64,000 bases of DNA from Rhodohalobacter mucosus (GCF_003150675.1 NZ_QGGB01000002.1:248001-312000); one strand, 5' to 3'. Counted from the stretch's first letter, positions 51,556 to 61,232 are shown. Made by a program: numbers and translations. Notes: generated by a model not told the origin, from the letters alone.

Positions 51556-52161
51556 TCAATTATCTTTCTCAGGATCGAGTGCTTCATCAATCATATCAGG
51601 TTCTTCAGATGTGCTTTCCGTTTGGGTACCGGATTCGTCTTCATCCAGCGGCATGATTTTTTTATGGAAAACCAGGAGGATGATAATTGATGTGCTGATG
51701 GCGATGTCGGCCACGTTGAATATGTAGGGAAAAACCGCCCAGTCGCCGATGGTTTTAGTGAAATGGATAAAATCGACCACATGGCCCTCCAAAACGCCCC
51801 CATACCCAAAGTAAAGGCCCATTAAGATGCGGTCTGTGATATTTCCCAATGCCCCGCCGACGATAAGTCCCATACAGGTGAGATAGCCCAGGTTGGCTTT
51901 ATCCAGTGTAAACAAGATGTAGGTGACAATTCCAATAGTGGCTAATATGGCCACCACACTGATTACAGGTGTGGAAAGCCAGTCCATTCCCAGTGCCATA
52001 CCAGGGTTTTTGGTGAAATTGAATGCAAGCCACCCTTCAATGATCTCCTTATTCTGAAGATCCGGTGAATTCAGTATTATCCTTTTGGTGACCTGGTCTG
52101 CAATGAGAACCAGAACGGCAGGAGTAAACAGAAAAAGGTATTTTTTTGCTCGCAGCGACAA
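51556..52161 (-). CDS. lspA: Lipoprotein signal peptidase
   Basis: A 201-residue inner-membrane aspartyl peptidase that removes signal peptides from prolipoproteins, needed for the many lipoproteins in this window. Four transmembrane helices; catalytic Asp motifs GGALGNITDRI (about 105) and FNVADIAI (about 150); conserved VVDFIHF between them. It has an acidic C-terminal tail of about 30 residues. No ATG fits the N-terminus MSLRAKKYLFLFTP; a TTG at 52161 is the likely start. Clustered with the DksA-like gene and ileS, as is usual in Bacteroidota. Confidence 0.93.
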   Translation of the reverse strand: MSLRAKKYLFLFTPAVLVLIADQVTKRIILNSPDLQNKEIIEGWLAFNFTKNPGMALGMDWLSTPVISVVAILATIGIVTYILFTLDKANLGYLTCMGLIVGGALGNITDRILMGLYFGYGGVLEGHVVDFIHFTKTIGDWAVFPYIFNVADIAISTSIIILLVFHKKIMPLDEDESGTQTESTSEEPDMIDEALDPEKDN

Positions 52162-52215
52162 TATGGTAGACCTATCCTTGTGCCTGATGATTTTCAGTTA
52201 TGGCAGATGCGACCA

Positions 52216-52620
52216 TTACCGCCGTTTCAGCTTTGCTTCAATACTGAGCTGTGTATGGGGAACGGCTTCGAGTCTGCCCTTTGCAATCTTCTTGCCGGTA
52301 ACTTTGCAAACACCATAGGTTTTGTTGTCGATGCGTTTCAGGGCATCGTCCAGATAGCGGACAAACTTTTTGGTTCGGTTAAAGAGCATATAGGTTTTTT
52401 CACGCTCCTGGGCATCGGTTCCGGCATCTGCCATATGGAAGGAGTAGGCCGACTCATCCGAAGCATTTTCCATGCTTTCCCGCAACAGATTTTGCAGTGT
52501 ATTGAGCTCCTGTTCGGCCTCATCTCTCTTTTTCAGAATGATTTTCCTGAAATATTCCAGTTCCTCATCGTTGTAGGGTGAAATTCTTTCCGGGTTTTTG
52601 GAATCTTTTGAAGATGCCAT
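52216..52620 (-). CDS. TraR/DksA-family protein with degenerate zinc finger
   Basis: A 134-residue DksA-like protein. A long coiled coil (about 17-95) includes RDEAEQELNTLQNLL and ADAGTDAQEREK. The zinc-finger region reads YGVCKVTGKKIAKGRLEAVPHTQLSIEAK, so only one of the four usual cysteines remains. This variant is standard in Bacteroidota and probably folds without zinc. It probably binds RNA polymerase through the secondary channel to adjust transcription. It lies 11 bp downstream of ileS and just upstream of lspA in one transcript. Confidence 0.9.
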   Translation of the reverse strand: MASSKDSKNPERISPYNDEELEYFRKIILKKRDEAEQELNTLQNLLRESMENASDESAYSFHMADAGTDAQEREKTYMLFNRTKKFVRYLDDALKRIDNKTYGVCKVTGKKIAKGRLEAVPHTQLSIEAKLKRR

Positions 52621-52631
52621 AATGCTGGTAA

Positions 52632-55600
52632 TTATTTGTTAGTTGTTCTTCGTATTGATATTTCGCATTCGGACCCTTCTATATCCCAGGTCTTCACAAA
52701 ATCGGATACATCAAGCAGCGCCGAACTGATCTCTTCAGCCAGGGTCTCCGACTTAATGGTATCCATGGCATAACGTACTGCTTCGGATAGTTTATCGGAC
52801 CCTTCAAATCCGATTACAATCCTGTCTGTAACATCAAAGTCCGCCTCCTTGCGCATATTCTGAACTCTGTTGATGAATTCGCGCGAGAGTCCTTCTTTCA
52901 GCAAATCGGGCGTGAGTTCGGTATCCACAGCTACCGTGATACCGTCCATCGCCTCCACCGACCAGCCTTCAAGGCCGGTTCGCTGAATCTCAAGTTCATC
53001 GGATGACAGCCGAACCGTTTCACCGTCCTCAATTGTCAGTTCGATCGATCCCTGATTTTCAAAACGGGTGATTTCTTCCGTTGTCAGCTGATTTATACTG
53101 GAAGATACGGCTTTCATTTGTTTTCCGAGACGTTTTCCTAATAAAGGATAGTTCGGCTTTGCGGATTTATTCACAATACCGGAATCATCATCTACAAATT
53201 CGATCTTTTTAACGTTTACTTCGTCCAGAATAATATCCTTAACCGCTTCAACGACCAGCCTTTCATCCTCATCCATAGGGAGGATAATTCTGGAGAGCGG
53301 CTGACGAACGTTTACATCGATCTGGTTTCGCACCCGAAGCACCAGGGAGCTGACTGTCCGGGCTACCTCCATTCTGTGCTCCAGCTGTCGGTCAATTGCC
53401 GTTTCTTCGACGGTGGGATAGAACGAGAGGTGAACAGAGTCTTCGTCCTGTCCCGTTACCTCGTTCAATTTCTTGTAGAGCCATTCGCCAAGGTAGGGAG
53501 CGATGGGGCTTATAAGCTTCGCCAGGTTCACCAGACACTCATAAAGTGTCTGGTAAGCAGCCGTTTTGTCCAGGCTTTTCCCCTCTTTCCAGAATCGACG
53601 CCTGTTTCGGCGAACATACCAGTTACTCAGCTCTTCAACGAACATCTCCACTTCGCGCGCGGCTTTTGTAGGCTCGTACTCTTCCAGATACTCATCCACC
53701 TGTTTCACCGTGGTGTTAAGGCGGGATATAATCCAGCGGTCCATTTCGGTCCGCTCCGTTTTTGGAAGAGGGGATCCGGAGTACGTAAAGCCGTCAATAT
53801 TGGCGTACATCGCAAAGAAAGAGTAGGTATTTACGATGGTGTTGAAAAACTTGCGCTGTGTTTCCTGAAGGCCTTCTTCACTGAACTTAAGGTTCTCCCA
53901 GGGTGATGAGTTGCTCATCATATACCAGCGTACCGTATCCGCACCGAATTTCTGAATCACCTCGAACGGATCCACGCTGTTGCCCTTCGACTTGCTCATT
54001 TTCTCACCTTTCGCATCCAGAACCAGCCCGTTTGATACCACATTTTTATATGCGGGCTTATCAAAAAGCATGGTTGCGAGTGCGTGAAGCGTGTAGAACC
54101 AGCCGCGGGTCTGATCTACCCCTTCTGCGATGAAATCGGCCGGGAAATTTTCCTTGAACTTATCTTTGTTTTCAAACGGATAGTGCCACTGCGACCACGG
54201 CATCGCACCGGAATCAAACCAAACGTCCAGAAGATCAGGAATGCGTCGCATGGTGCCGCCTTTCGGGCATTTCCATGTAAATTCGTCAATATGGGGCCGA
54301 TGGAGGTCGATCTCCACATCTTCCGAAATACCCGCTTTTCTGCGGAGTTCTTCCACGCTGCCGATGCACTCCACATAATCGGGATCCAAATCGCTCACCC
54401 ATATCGGAATCGGTGTACCCCAGTAACGCTGCCTGGAAACCGCCCAGTCCACATTGTTTTCAAGCCAGGTACCGAATCGACCCGTACCGGTACTTGCGGG
54501 CTTCCAGTTGATGTTGCTGTTCAGCTTAACCATCTTATCCTTTACATCCGTGGTACGGATAAACCACGACTCCACCGGGTATGACATCAGTGGTGTTCCT
54601 TTCCGCCAGTCGAACGGATAGTTGTGGAGGTAGGTCTCGTGATGGTACATCAGTCCTTTCTCCTTGATGGCTCGTGCAATCTCCTTGTCGGCTTCCTTGA
54701 ACCACTGCCCTTCATATTCGGGAACCTGACCGGTAAAGCGGCCCTCTTCGTCAATCGGATTGAACATGGGAATGCCCGCCTTTTTGCCGGATTCGTAGTC
54801 ATCTGCACCAAATGCAGGGGCTGTATGAACCACTCCCGTACCGTCTTCGGTCGTTACGTAGTCAGCTTCGATCACCCTCCAGGCACTCTCTTTGGGATGT
54901 TCTTTGAGGGCATAGTCAAAAACCGGCTTATAGACCCAGCCAATAAGGTCTTTGCCTGAATAGGTTTCCACAATCTCATAATCATGATTAATTGCGTCTT
55001 CAAGGCATTTCTTGGCCAGTATATAGTATTCGGTAATGTCGCCTTCACTCACCCGGATTTTTACATACTCCAGTTTCGGGTTCACGGTGAGAGCCATGTT
55101 TGAGATAATGGTCCAGGGTGTGGTTGTCCAGGCAAGAAAAAAGACGTTTTCATCCGCATCCAGGGGGAATTTCACATAAATGGATGGGTCCTGTGTCTCC
55201 TTGTAACCCAGGCTTACCTCATGAGATGAAAGCACCGTTCCGCTTCCAGGTGAGTACCATTGTATCTTGTATCCCTTATAAACCAGGCCTTTCTCGTAGA
55301 GTTGTTTGAAGGCCCACCAAACCGACTCAATATAATCGTTTTCGAATGTTACATAGGGATCCTCAAGATCCACCCAATATCCCATCCGCTGAGTGAGATC
55401 GTCCCATAAATCCTTGTATTTAAGCACGCTTTCACGGCAGCGGGCATTGTATTCAGCCATGCCGTACTCCTCTACCTGAGAACGGCCTTCAAGTCCAAGT
55501 TCTTTTTCCACTTCAATTTCAACCGGCAGACCGTGTGTGTCCCAGCCGCCCTTTCGCTCCACCCGGAAACCTTTGAGGGTCTTGTAGCGGCAAAAAAGAT

Positions 55601-55802
55601 CTTTTACCGTACGGGCCATCACATGGTGGATGCCGGGTTTCCCGTTGGCGGTTGGCGGTCCCTCAAAAAAGGTGAACGGTATACCGTCTTCACGTGTGGA
55701 GAGGCTTTTTTCAAAAATGCGTTTCTCCTTCCACCAGTTTAGAGTTTCAACCTCAGCTTTAGGGTACGCCAGCTGTTTAACTTCTTCGAATTTTTTAGCC
55801 AT
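52632..55802 (-). CDS. ileS: Isoleucyl-tRNA synthetase
   Basis: A 1056-residue class I synthetase that charges tRNA-Ile. HIGH-like motif GKPGIHHVMAR (about residue 52); editing domain in the 200-400 region with TEDGTGVVHTAPAFGADDYE; KMSKSKGN signature (about 605); anticodon-binding domain with MDRWIISRLN and a long C-terminal region. Length and the HHVM form fit the eukaryote-like (type 2) IleS found in many Bacteroidota, which is often less sensitive to mupirocin. First gene of the ileS-dksA-like-lspA unit. Confidence 0.96.
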   Translation of the reverse strand: MAKKFEEVKQLAYPKAEVETLNWWKEKRIFEKSLSTREDGIPFTFFEGPPTANGKPGIHHVMARTVKDLFCRYKTLKGFRVERKGGWDTHGLPVEIEVEKELGLEGRSQVEEYGMAEYNARCRESVLKYKDLWDDLTQRMGYWVDLEDPYVTFENDYIESVWWAFKQLYEKGLVYKGYKIQWYSPGSGTVLSSHEVSLGYKETQDPSIYVKFPLDADENVFFLAWTTTPWTIISNMALTVNPKLEYVKIRVSEGDITEYYILAKKCLEDAINHDYEIVETYSGKDLIGWVYKPVFDYALKEHPKESAWRVIEADYVTTEDGTGVVHTAPAFGADDYESGKKAGIPMFNPIDEEGRFTGQVPEYEGQWFKEADKEIARAIKEKGLMYHHETYLHNYPFDWRKGTPLMSYPVESWFIRTTDVKDKMVKLNSNINWKPASTGTGRFGTWLENNVDWAVSRQRYWGTPIPIWVSDLDPDYVECIGSVEELRRKAGISEDVEIDLHRPHIDEFTWKCPKGGTMRRIPDLLDVWFDSGAMPWSQWHYPFENKDKFKENFPADFIAEGVDQTRGWFYTLHALATMLFDKPAYKNVVSNGLVLDAKGEKMSKSKGNSVDPFEVIQKFGADTVRWYMMSNSSPWENLKFSEEGLQETQRKFFNTIVNTYSFFAMYANIDGFTYSGSPLPKTERTEMDRWIISRLNTTVKQVDEYLEEYEPTKAAREVEMFVEELSNWYVRRNRRRFWKEGKSLDKTAAYQTLYECLVNLAKLISPIAPYLGEWLYKKLNEVTGQDEDSVHLSFYPTVEETAIDRQLEHRMEVARTVSSLVLRVRNQIDVNVRQPLSRIILPMDEDERLVVEAVKDIILDEVNVKKIEFVDDDSGIVNKSAKPNYPLLGKRLGKQMKAVSSSINQLTTEEITRFENQGSIELTIEDGETVRLSSDELEIQRTGLEGWSVEAMDGITVAVDTELTPDLLKEGLSREFINRVQNMRKEADFDVTDRIVIGFEGSDKLSEAVRYAMDTIKSETLAEEISSALLDVSDFVKTWDIEGSECEISIRRTTNK

Positions 55803-56218
55803 AGAGAACGAAATCGCTCATCCTGAAAATTTGTAAAGTAAGCTCACAATATACGGAATGTTTCGCAATGGCAATACCATCCGGAACGGTGATTTTGCGG
55901 CCTATTAAGATCGAGGCGGGCTAAGATAGAAGGAGAACGGAAGAAAGTCAGGTTATAATTTATTTGAAGTGATACCACGGAGGCACGGAATATGGAATAG
56001 TGACATTACCATTCAGGACTATCATATCCCTGAAAGTTCCAAAACAGATTTTTATTGCCAAAGTCATCGAAAAAACCCAACACACCTCCCCTTTGCCTCC
56101 GCGGCAACCCTTCCCAGGTTGTCCGATAAGACAGAAAACTTGAATCTGAGCCGAATTCACTCAATCTTTCACTGTCAATCACACTCCGGTTCAGCCGCAC
56201 TCTTATTCAATAATCATT
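55803..56218. other. Intergenic region between divergent genes
   Basis: No gene is supported. The word CACGGAGGCACGGAATATG (about 55977) recurs at about 43022. Promoters of ileS and the phosphatase gene should lie near the two ends. Confidence 0.45.
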
Positions 56219-56725
56219 ATGACCGAAAATACTCCCATCACCAAAGAGAATCCCTTTAAAATCGTTTTTGTATGCCTTGGCAACATCTGCCGAAGTCCAA
56301 CTGCAGAGGGCATTTTTCAGCACCTGGTAAATGAACGCGGGCTGGAATCGTATTTTTACATCGATTCGGCCGGTACTTCGGCCTATCATATAGGCGAACC
56401 GGCCAACAGCAAGAGCCGCCAGGTTGCGGAACGTCATGGAGTTAAGCTGCAATCACGCGCAAGAAAATTTGAACCGGAAGACCTGGAAGAGTTCGATCTC
56501 ATCCTGGCCATGGATCGCGAAAACTATGACAACCTGAAACAGCTGGACCAGGATGACAAATATGGTGATAAAATTCTGCTGATGCGCGATTTCGATCCCC
56601 AGCCCGGCAATGGAGAGGTTCCCGATCCCTATTTTGGAGGCATGGACGGGTTTCAGAATGTGTTTGAGATCCTCAGAAGAAGCTCAAAAGAGCTGCTGGA
56701 TGAACTGGAGGAGCGGGTGGAATGA
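56219..56725 (+). CDS. Low-molecular-weight protein-tyrosine phosphatase
   Basis: A 168-residue phosphatase with the P-loop VFVCLGNICRSPTAEGIF (nucleophilic Cys at about 19 in CLGNICRS) and the general-acid DPYFGG element near residue 138. Members dephosphorylate tyrosine on proteins such as BY-kinases that control exopolysaccharide, or act on small phosphoesters. No kinase gene is adjacent, so the target is unknown. A low-complexity GATGGATGATG stretch follows the stop codon. Confidence 0.93.
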   Translation: MTENTPITKENPFKIVFVCLGNICRSPTAEGIFQHLVNERGLESYFYIDSAGTSAYHIGEPANSKSRQVAERHGVKLQSRARKFEPEDLEEFDLILAMDRENYDNLKQLDQDDKYGDKILLMRDFDPQPGNGEVPDPYFGGMDGFQNVFEILRRSSKELLDELEERVE

Positions 56726-56768
56726 TGGATGATGGATGATGGGTGATGTGTGATGAGTGATGAGTGAT
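56724..56768. repeat. Low-complexity GATG/GTGATG tract
   Basis: An imperfect run of GATGGATGATGGGTGATG words between the phosphatase gene and the ECF operon. A similar tract lies at about 58826-58866 after the toxin gene. Text-like slippage sequence with no coding potential. Confidence 0.7.
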
Positions 56769-56805
56769 GTTTCAACTAGATTTACGAAAATACAAAGAGT
56801 CCAGT

Positions 56806-57165
56806 TTAGAAGCGGTTAGAGAGTCTGGCCCTTGTCATTGTGATGAGTTTTTCGAAGTGGAGCAAAATGAACATCAAAAACCCGATTTGAAAGATCAGCA
56901 GAAAATTTGCTGAATCAACACCGAGAAAACTGATATCAAATTGTGGTATCCATGACGTAAGTACTACACCAAATACGATACCAATCAAAAAGAAAATCCA
57001 GGAGAAGGTAATTCCGCGTCTGTATCCTTCCCGAACCAATTCTTCACTGGTCTCAATCTCGTTTATCTTATTCATCACTTCATCCTCAAAGTCCGGAAAA
57101 GGCATGCTTCTTTGAGTTTCGGTGAGAAGTTCCTTAAGCATTTGGTCATACCGTTGATCACTCAT
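56806..57165 (-). CDS. Small membrane protein downstream of ECF sigma (possible anti-sigma)
   Basis: A 119-residue protein: a cytosolic N-terminal half (MSDQRYDQMLKELLTETQRS, acidic), then two transmembrane helices (about 50-70 and 85-103). Its ATG overlaps the sigma gene stop codon (ATGA), so the two are translationally coupled. Position and topology suggest that it restrains the sigma factor at the membrane, but no ASD/zinc anti-sigma motif is visible. Confidence 0.7.
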   Translation of the reverse strand: MSDQRYDQMLKELLTETQRSMPFPDFEDEVMNKINEIETSEELVREGYRRGITFSWIFFLIGIVFGVVLTSWIPQFDISFLGVDSANFLLIFQIGFLMFILLHFEKLITMTRARLSNRF

Positions 57166-57722
57166 GAGTATAATTCCTCCGGATTTAGATTAAACATACC
57201 TTCCATTAATTCTTTCATGCTTTTACGAGCCCTATGCAGGGTAACTTTTACCTTTGATGTACTCCATCCGGTAACTTCAACCATTTCATTTATGCTATAC
57301 TCATCCAGATAAAAGAGCTTCAGAGACAAGCTTTCATCCGGCTTCATCCGGTCCAGAGTTTCATTGATATAAAACATTTTATGATCGTGATTAATCTTCT
57401 TGCTTGTGCGATTAACATCTGATGTCAGATTCGTTAACCCATCTGGCTTAAAGCGATCTTCGGGGCCTCTTTTTCTCATCATCTGATATGCTTCATTTAC
57501 TACAATCCGATGAAACCAGGTTTTAAAAAGAGATTCTTTCTTGAATGATTTTAGATTCTCATAAGCTTTCAAAAAAGACCTTTGTACAGCATCTTTAGCT
57601 GCATGCTCGTCTTTCAATACGGATAAAGCCAGATTAAAGGCGCCATCCTGACATTCTCTGATGATATGCCGGAATGCATTCTTATCCCCCTCAAGAACCT
57701 GTGATATGTATCTATCCGGCAT
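57162..57722 (-). CDS. ECF-type RNA polymerase sigma factor
   Basis: About 186 residues from the ATG at 57722; a TTG two codons upstream is an alternative. Sigma region 2 (about 15-85) has DAVQRSFLKAYENLKSF and FKTWFHRIVVNEAYQM. Region 4 (about 125-180) has SLSLKLFYLDEYSINEMVEV and KVTLHRARKSMKEL for -35 recognition. It directs RNA polymerase to stress or envelope promoters. Operon order is DUF6249-like protein, sigma factor, membrane protein. Confidence 0.92.
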   Translation of the reverse strand: MPDRYISQVLEGDKNAFRHIIRECQDGAFNLALSVLKDEHAAKDAVQRSFLKAYENLKSFKKESLFKTWFHRIVVNEAYQMMRKRGPEDRFKPDGLTNLTSDVNRTSKKINHDHKMFYINETLDRMKPDESLSLKLFYLDEYSINEMVEVTGWSTSKVKVTLHRARKSMKELMEGMFNLNPEELYS

Positions 57723-57733
57723 GGACAATTGAT

Positions 57734-58069
57734 TTAACTATCCTTTTTCCCGGCATAATGAGCAATGATCATACCGATACCTCCGAATAAAAACATGAAA
57801 ACCGGAATAATTTCTCCTCGCAAATCAACGATTGACTCAATAAGAATTCCAGTAAATATGCCAGTTGAAATGGCTGTAATTACTATTCCTAACCTAAGCC
57901 AAGGAAATCGGAACTTGAAATTAAAGCCTGATTCCTTATCAGGTACATCAATACCTTTTTCTATTAGCATCAAACGTTCTTTTTCCCGGGCCTGATGGGT
58001 AAAGAACCATGCAAGAAAACCGGCCGTTAAGAATGCAAGAAAGATGATTGTAAATGTTAGCTGACTCAT
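57734..58069 (-). CDS. DUF6249-like membrane protein
   Basis: A 111-residue protein with an N-terminal helix (about 5-25), the conserved cytosolic element HQAREKERLMLIEKGID, and two further transmembrane helices (about 58-80 and 88-104). This arrangement, helix then EKERLMLIEKG then helices, is typical of the small proteins encoded beside ECF sigma factors in Bacteroidota. First gene of the sigma operon, 11 bp before the sigma ATG; it may take part in signal sensing. Confidence 0.8.
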   Translation of the reverse strand: MSQLTFTIIFLAFLTAGFLAWFFTHQAREKERLMLIEKGIDVPDKESGFNFKFRFPWLRLGIVITAISTGIFTGILIESIVDLRGEIIPVFMFLFGGIGMIIAHYAGKKDS

Positions 58070-58307
58070 ATGTAAGCTGAATTTTGGATTTATGTTCGTT
58101 ACTTAGATGCATCAGCTCACCAAAACGTTACAATTTATTTCCCAAGACTATCATCTGCAGATTATATCTGGATTTAAGATTTCAAGGTTTGTACAGAAAA
58201 AGCAACAAGACATCTCTAATCCTTATGAGAACCCGAGAATCTCAGTTCTCGATGTTACAATCCTCAGCCAAATTGCTAATATCCTGACTCAAAACTATCT
58301 TAATAAC

Positions 58308-58517
58308 ATGATTGATAAATCCGACATAGCAAAAATGAGCATTCCTGAACGCCTCAAGGCCATGGAATTACTGTGGGAATCAATATCCGACCACCCGGAA
58401 AGTATAGATTCGCCAAACTGGCATAAAGATATTTTAAACAAGAGAGAATCCCGGGTTGATTCCGGAAAAACAAGCTATTTGACCCTGTCAGAACTCAAGA
58501 GCCGAATGAAGAAATAG
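58308..58517 (+). CDS. Antitoxin, addiction-module component family
   Basis: About 69 residues from the ATG at 58308 (MIDKSDIAKMSIPERLKAME). It carries the addiction-module family pattern: an amphipathic start, LLWESISDHPESIDSPNWHKDIL, and a charged helical tail. The longer frame upstream to 58107 lacks homology. It should bind and neutralise the RelE/ParE-type toxin encoded 4 bp downstream. Confidence 0.85.
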   Translation: MIDKSDIAKMSIPERLKAMELLWESISDHPESIDSPNWHKDILNKRESRVDSGKTSYLTLSELKSRMKK

Positions 58518-58521
58518 CTGC

Positions 58522-58827
58522 ATGAAACATTTGCACATTCTATCTGAAGCGGCAGATGACCTGGAAAAAGCAAGAGATTTCTACGAATCCCAGGAAGAAG
58601 GCGCCGGCAACTATTTTGTGGAATCAGCATTCAGCGAGCTAAATGAACTGATGGAAACAGCCGGGATGCATCCGCTGTTTTTTGGATATCATCGAAAATT
58701 ATTCAAAAAGTTCCCGTTTGCTATTTACTATCGCACAAATACAGATTTTATAGACATATATGCCATTTTGGATCTAAGGTCCAGACCTGGTTTTCTCGAT
58801 GATGTACTCGAAGAAAGAGTGAAGTGA
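58522..58827 (+). CDS. RelE/ParE-family toxin
   Basis: A 101-residue toxin: HILSEAADDLEKARDFYESQ (helix 1 of the ParE fold), YFVESAFSELNELM, KKFPFAIYYRTN and the C-terminal VYAILDLRSRP-like strand (IYAILDLRSRPGF). RelE members cleave mRNA on the ribosome; ParE members poison gyrase. Sequence alone does not decide which applies. It forms a type II pair with the antitoxin gene before it. Confidence 0.88.
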   Translation: MKHLHILSEAADDLEKARDFYESQEEGAGNYFVESAFSELNELMETAGMHPLFFGYHRKLFKKFPFAIYYRTNTDFIDIYAILDLRSRPGFLDDVLEERVK

Positions 58828-58928
58828 CTAGTGATATGTGATGAGCGATGTGAGATGTTAGATGTTATTAAAAATGACAACTTTTCTCAGCGTCCTTTGC
58901 GCCTCTGCGGTAATATTTACCTTTTCAT

Positions 58929-59795
58929 ATGAACATACCAGATACGATTCGCAATAATTTACGTGATAAATACGGCATTCATGTATCATCTGCCAAAACA
59001 GTATCTGGCGGGAGCATTAATCAGGCATATCAACTCGAAACAAATCAGGGTGCTCTGTTCCTGAAAATTAATGTCTCAGCTCCTGAGGATTTCTTCGAAA
59101 AAGAAGCAGAAGGTTTGAAACTCCTGAAATCTGCCGGGAGTGGTTTACGCATACCCGAGGTGATTGCTGCGGAGAAGCCGATCAACGGCAGTCCAGGCTT
59201 TTTGTTGATGGAGTTTATTGACAGCGGTTCGTCCGGTGACTCTTTTGCATTCGGGGCAAACTTGGCTCACCTTCATCAAACCAATAGTGATCAATTCGGT
59301 CTTGATGCAGAAAATTATATCGGGAGCCTGCCTCAAAGCAATAATTGGCACTCAAACTGGCCGGGCTTCTTTTCGGAGGAGCGGATTCGTCCGCAGCTTC
59401 GTATGGCCATCAAATCGGGCAAAATGGATTCCCGGGTCCTGAAACAGTGGGATCGGATTGAACCCCTGCTGTATGACCTGATGCCGGAAACAGAGCCGTC
59501 CCTGATTCACGGTGATCTTTGGGGCGGCAATTACCTTTTTGATACCAACGGAGATGCAGTTTTGATTGATCCGGCCGTCTATTATGGCCACCCTGAGATG
59601 GACCTCGCCTTTTCCCACATGTTCGGAGGTTTTTCTGGAGAGTTTTATCGGGGATATGAATCTGTTTCACCACAACCATCCGGATTCAGCGAAAGAAAAC
59701 CCTTGTATAATCTATATCCCTTGCTGGTTCATGTAAATTTATTTGGCGGGCATTATGTAAGTCAGGCTGAAGCCGTGTTGAAGAGGTTTGCTTAG
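58929..59795 (+). CDS. Fructosamine kinase-family protein
   Basis: A 288-residue protein-kinase-like enzyme. SGGSINQAYQLET is the nucleotide loop, LFLKINVS carries the ATP lysine, LIHGDLWGGNYLF (about 195-207) is the catalytic HGDxxxxN, and VLIDPAVYYGHPEMDLA (about 215-231) holds the metal-binding Asp. These match bacterial fructosamine/ribulosamine 3-kinases, which repair glycated amines; the aminoglycoside phosphotransferase fold is the wider family. Single gene. Confidence 0.92.
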   Translation: MNIPDTIRNNLRDKYGIHVSSAKTVSGGSINQAYQLETNQGALFLKINVSAPEDFFEKEAEGLKLLKSAGSGLRIPEVIAAEKPINGSPGFLLMEFIDSGSSGDSFAFGANLAHLHQTNSDQFGLDAENYIGSLPQSNNWHSNWPGFFSEERIRPQLRMAIKSGKMDSRVLKQWDRIEPLLYDLMPETEPSLIHGDLWGGNYLFDTNGDAVLIDPAVYYGHPEMDLAFSHMFGGFSGEFYRGYESVSPQPSGFSERKPLYNLYPLLVHVNLFGGHYVSQAEAVLKRFA

Positions 59796-60287
59796 CGCGG
59801 TTAGTTGTTTGTTGATGGGAGTTGGTGGTCTGTGGTAAGTTGTTAGTTGTCAGTTGTTTTTTTGTTGATATGTGAATGGGGTTTATGTTTTGTCATGAAT
59901 CGGTCACTCAATTTCAGATTGTTGCTTTGAACCCCTCGATAAAAGCCGGGGCGTTGATCAAATAAAGGCTCGGGGTTGAAATAGTTGGCACGTCCTACCC
60001 CGCGCTTCGCACGGGGCTGATGATTGCGCGCTTTAAGCGCTGGGCAAACGTTTGGATGGCGGCGCTGGAAATAATTTTTCATGAATTATGGATTTTAAGT
60101 GCGCCGCTACTGCCCTCTCGTGCCTTGTCATCCCGAGTGAGAGATCCGTCAGCCGACGGAGATCGAATCGAGGGAACTCCCATCGTCTCATTTGGATAAT
60201 CTTCCCACAAATCCATCTCCCAAAAATGAGGCTTTCAGTTATGATCGAGTACCCCATTGGAATTTGGTGCGTGTATTTTGGAATTTG
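59796..60287. other. Repeat-rich intergenic region
   Basis: No gene is supported. GTTGTTTGTTG/GTTAGTTG low-complexity sequence occurs at 59800-59865. At 59950-60050, CTCGGGGTTGAAAT and CGCGCTTCGCACGGGGCT resemble 4470-4510. About 60110-60185 carries GTCATCCCGAGTGAGAGATC with its mirrored GATCGAATCGAGGGA, a palindromic repeat common in this group. Confidence 0.5.
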
Positions 60288-61058
60288 ATGTACCGAAATC
60301 TATCTATTGAACCCGCACCATTGCCTACAAACCGCATCATAAGCCTTGTACCTTCTCTCACCGAGCTGCTTTTTGATCTCGGACTGGATGACTCTGTTGC
60401 AGGACGCACCCGGTTCTGTATCCATCCGGAGAAGCGTATTGATAACGTGCCAATCATCGGAGGTACAAAAAATCCCCGCATCGAAAGAATCAGAGAGCTG
60501 GAACCGGATCTCGTAATTGCCAACAGGGAGGAGAACCGGAAAGAGGATGTGAAGGCCATTGAAGAGTTCTGCGAGGTGATGGTTACCGACATCAACACCA
60601 TCGACGATGCACTGTTTGCAATTCACGATATCGGCGACCGATGCGGGACGAAAGAAAAAGCGGCGGAACTGATCGATGCTGTCAGGAAAGAGCTGCATCA
60701 TGTGCCGGAAGAGCCCCTGTTGCGTGCCGCCTACATCGTCTGGAGAGAACCCTGGATGAGTGTCGGTAACGACACCTATATTCACTCTGTGATGATGCAC
60801 TGGAAGCTGGAGAATGTTTTTTCAAACAGGACACGCTACCCAAAAACCACGCTGGATGAGCTGAATAAAGTGCAGCCGGATGTTATCCTCCTGAGCAGCG
60901 AACCCTATCCTTTCAGGGAGAAACACCTTGAAGAGGTAAGCAGCCGTTGCAAAGATTCAAGGGTTCTACTGGTAGATGGAGAGTGGTTCAGCTGGTACGG
61001 CTCCCGTATGCTGCCTGCATTCCGGAAGCTGAATGCTTTCAGAAAAGCCATAGGATGA
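60288..61058 (+). CDS. Helical-backbone metal receptor, BtuF-like, without signal peptide
   Basis: About 256 residues from the ATG at 60288 (MYRNLSIEPAPLPTNRIISL); the frame upstream lacks homology. It is a two-lobed substrate-binding-protein fold: RIISLVPSLTELLFDLGL, VAGRTRFCIHPE, and a second lobe with AYIVWREPWMSVGNDTYIHS. These match BtuF/cobalamin-type receptors. No signal peptide or lipobox is present, so it is probably cytoplasmic and may not serve an ABC importer; a cobalamin- or corrinoid-handling role is inferred. Confidence 0.85.
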   Translation: MYRNLSIEPAPLPTNRIISLVPSLTELLFDLGLDDSVAGRTRFCIHPEKRIDNVPIIGGTKNPRIERIRELEPDLVIANREENRKEDVKAIEEFCEVMVTDINTIDDALFAIHDIGDRCGTKEKAAELIDAVRKELHHVPEEPLLRAAYIVWREPWMSVGNDTYIHSVMMHWKLENVFSNRTRYPKTTLDELNKVQPDVILLSSEPYPFREKHLEEVSSRCKDSRVLLVDGEWFSWYGSRMLPAFRKLNAFRKAIG

Positions 61059-61232
61059 GTTTACACGCTGGACCGATAGTAAATATTGTTCTGTAAGTTT
61101 ATTATACATGAGTCCGTGATGATGTGTTTCCCGCCACCGCCCCGCAGGTAGTCATATAAAGATAGCGGGCTCATTTTCTGGACACGACTTTCCGGCCTGA
61201 ACCGTTAACTGCTTTTGATTATCTTCATTCAC

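Noticed and set aside
52216-52620. Loss of zinc cysteines in the DksA-like protein as a novelty
   Set aside because: The one-cysteine form of this finger is the usual one for DksA-like proteins in Bacteroidota.
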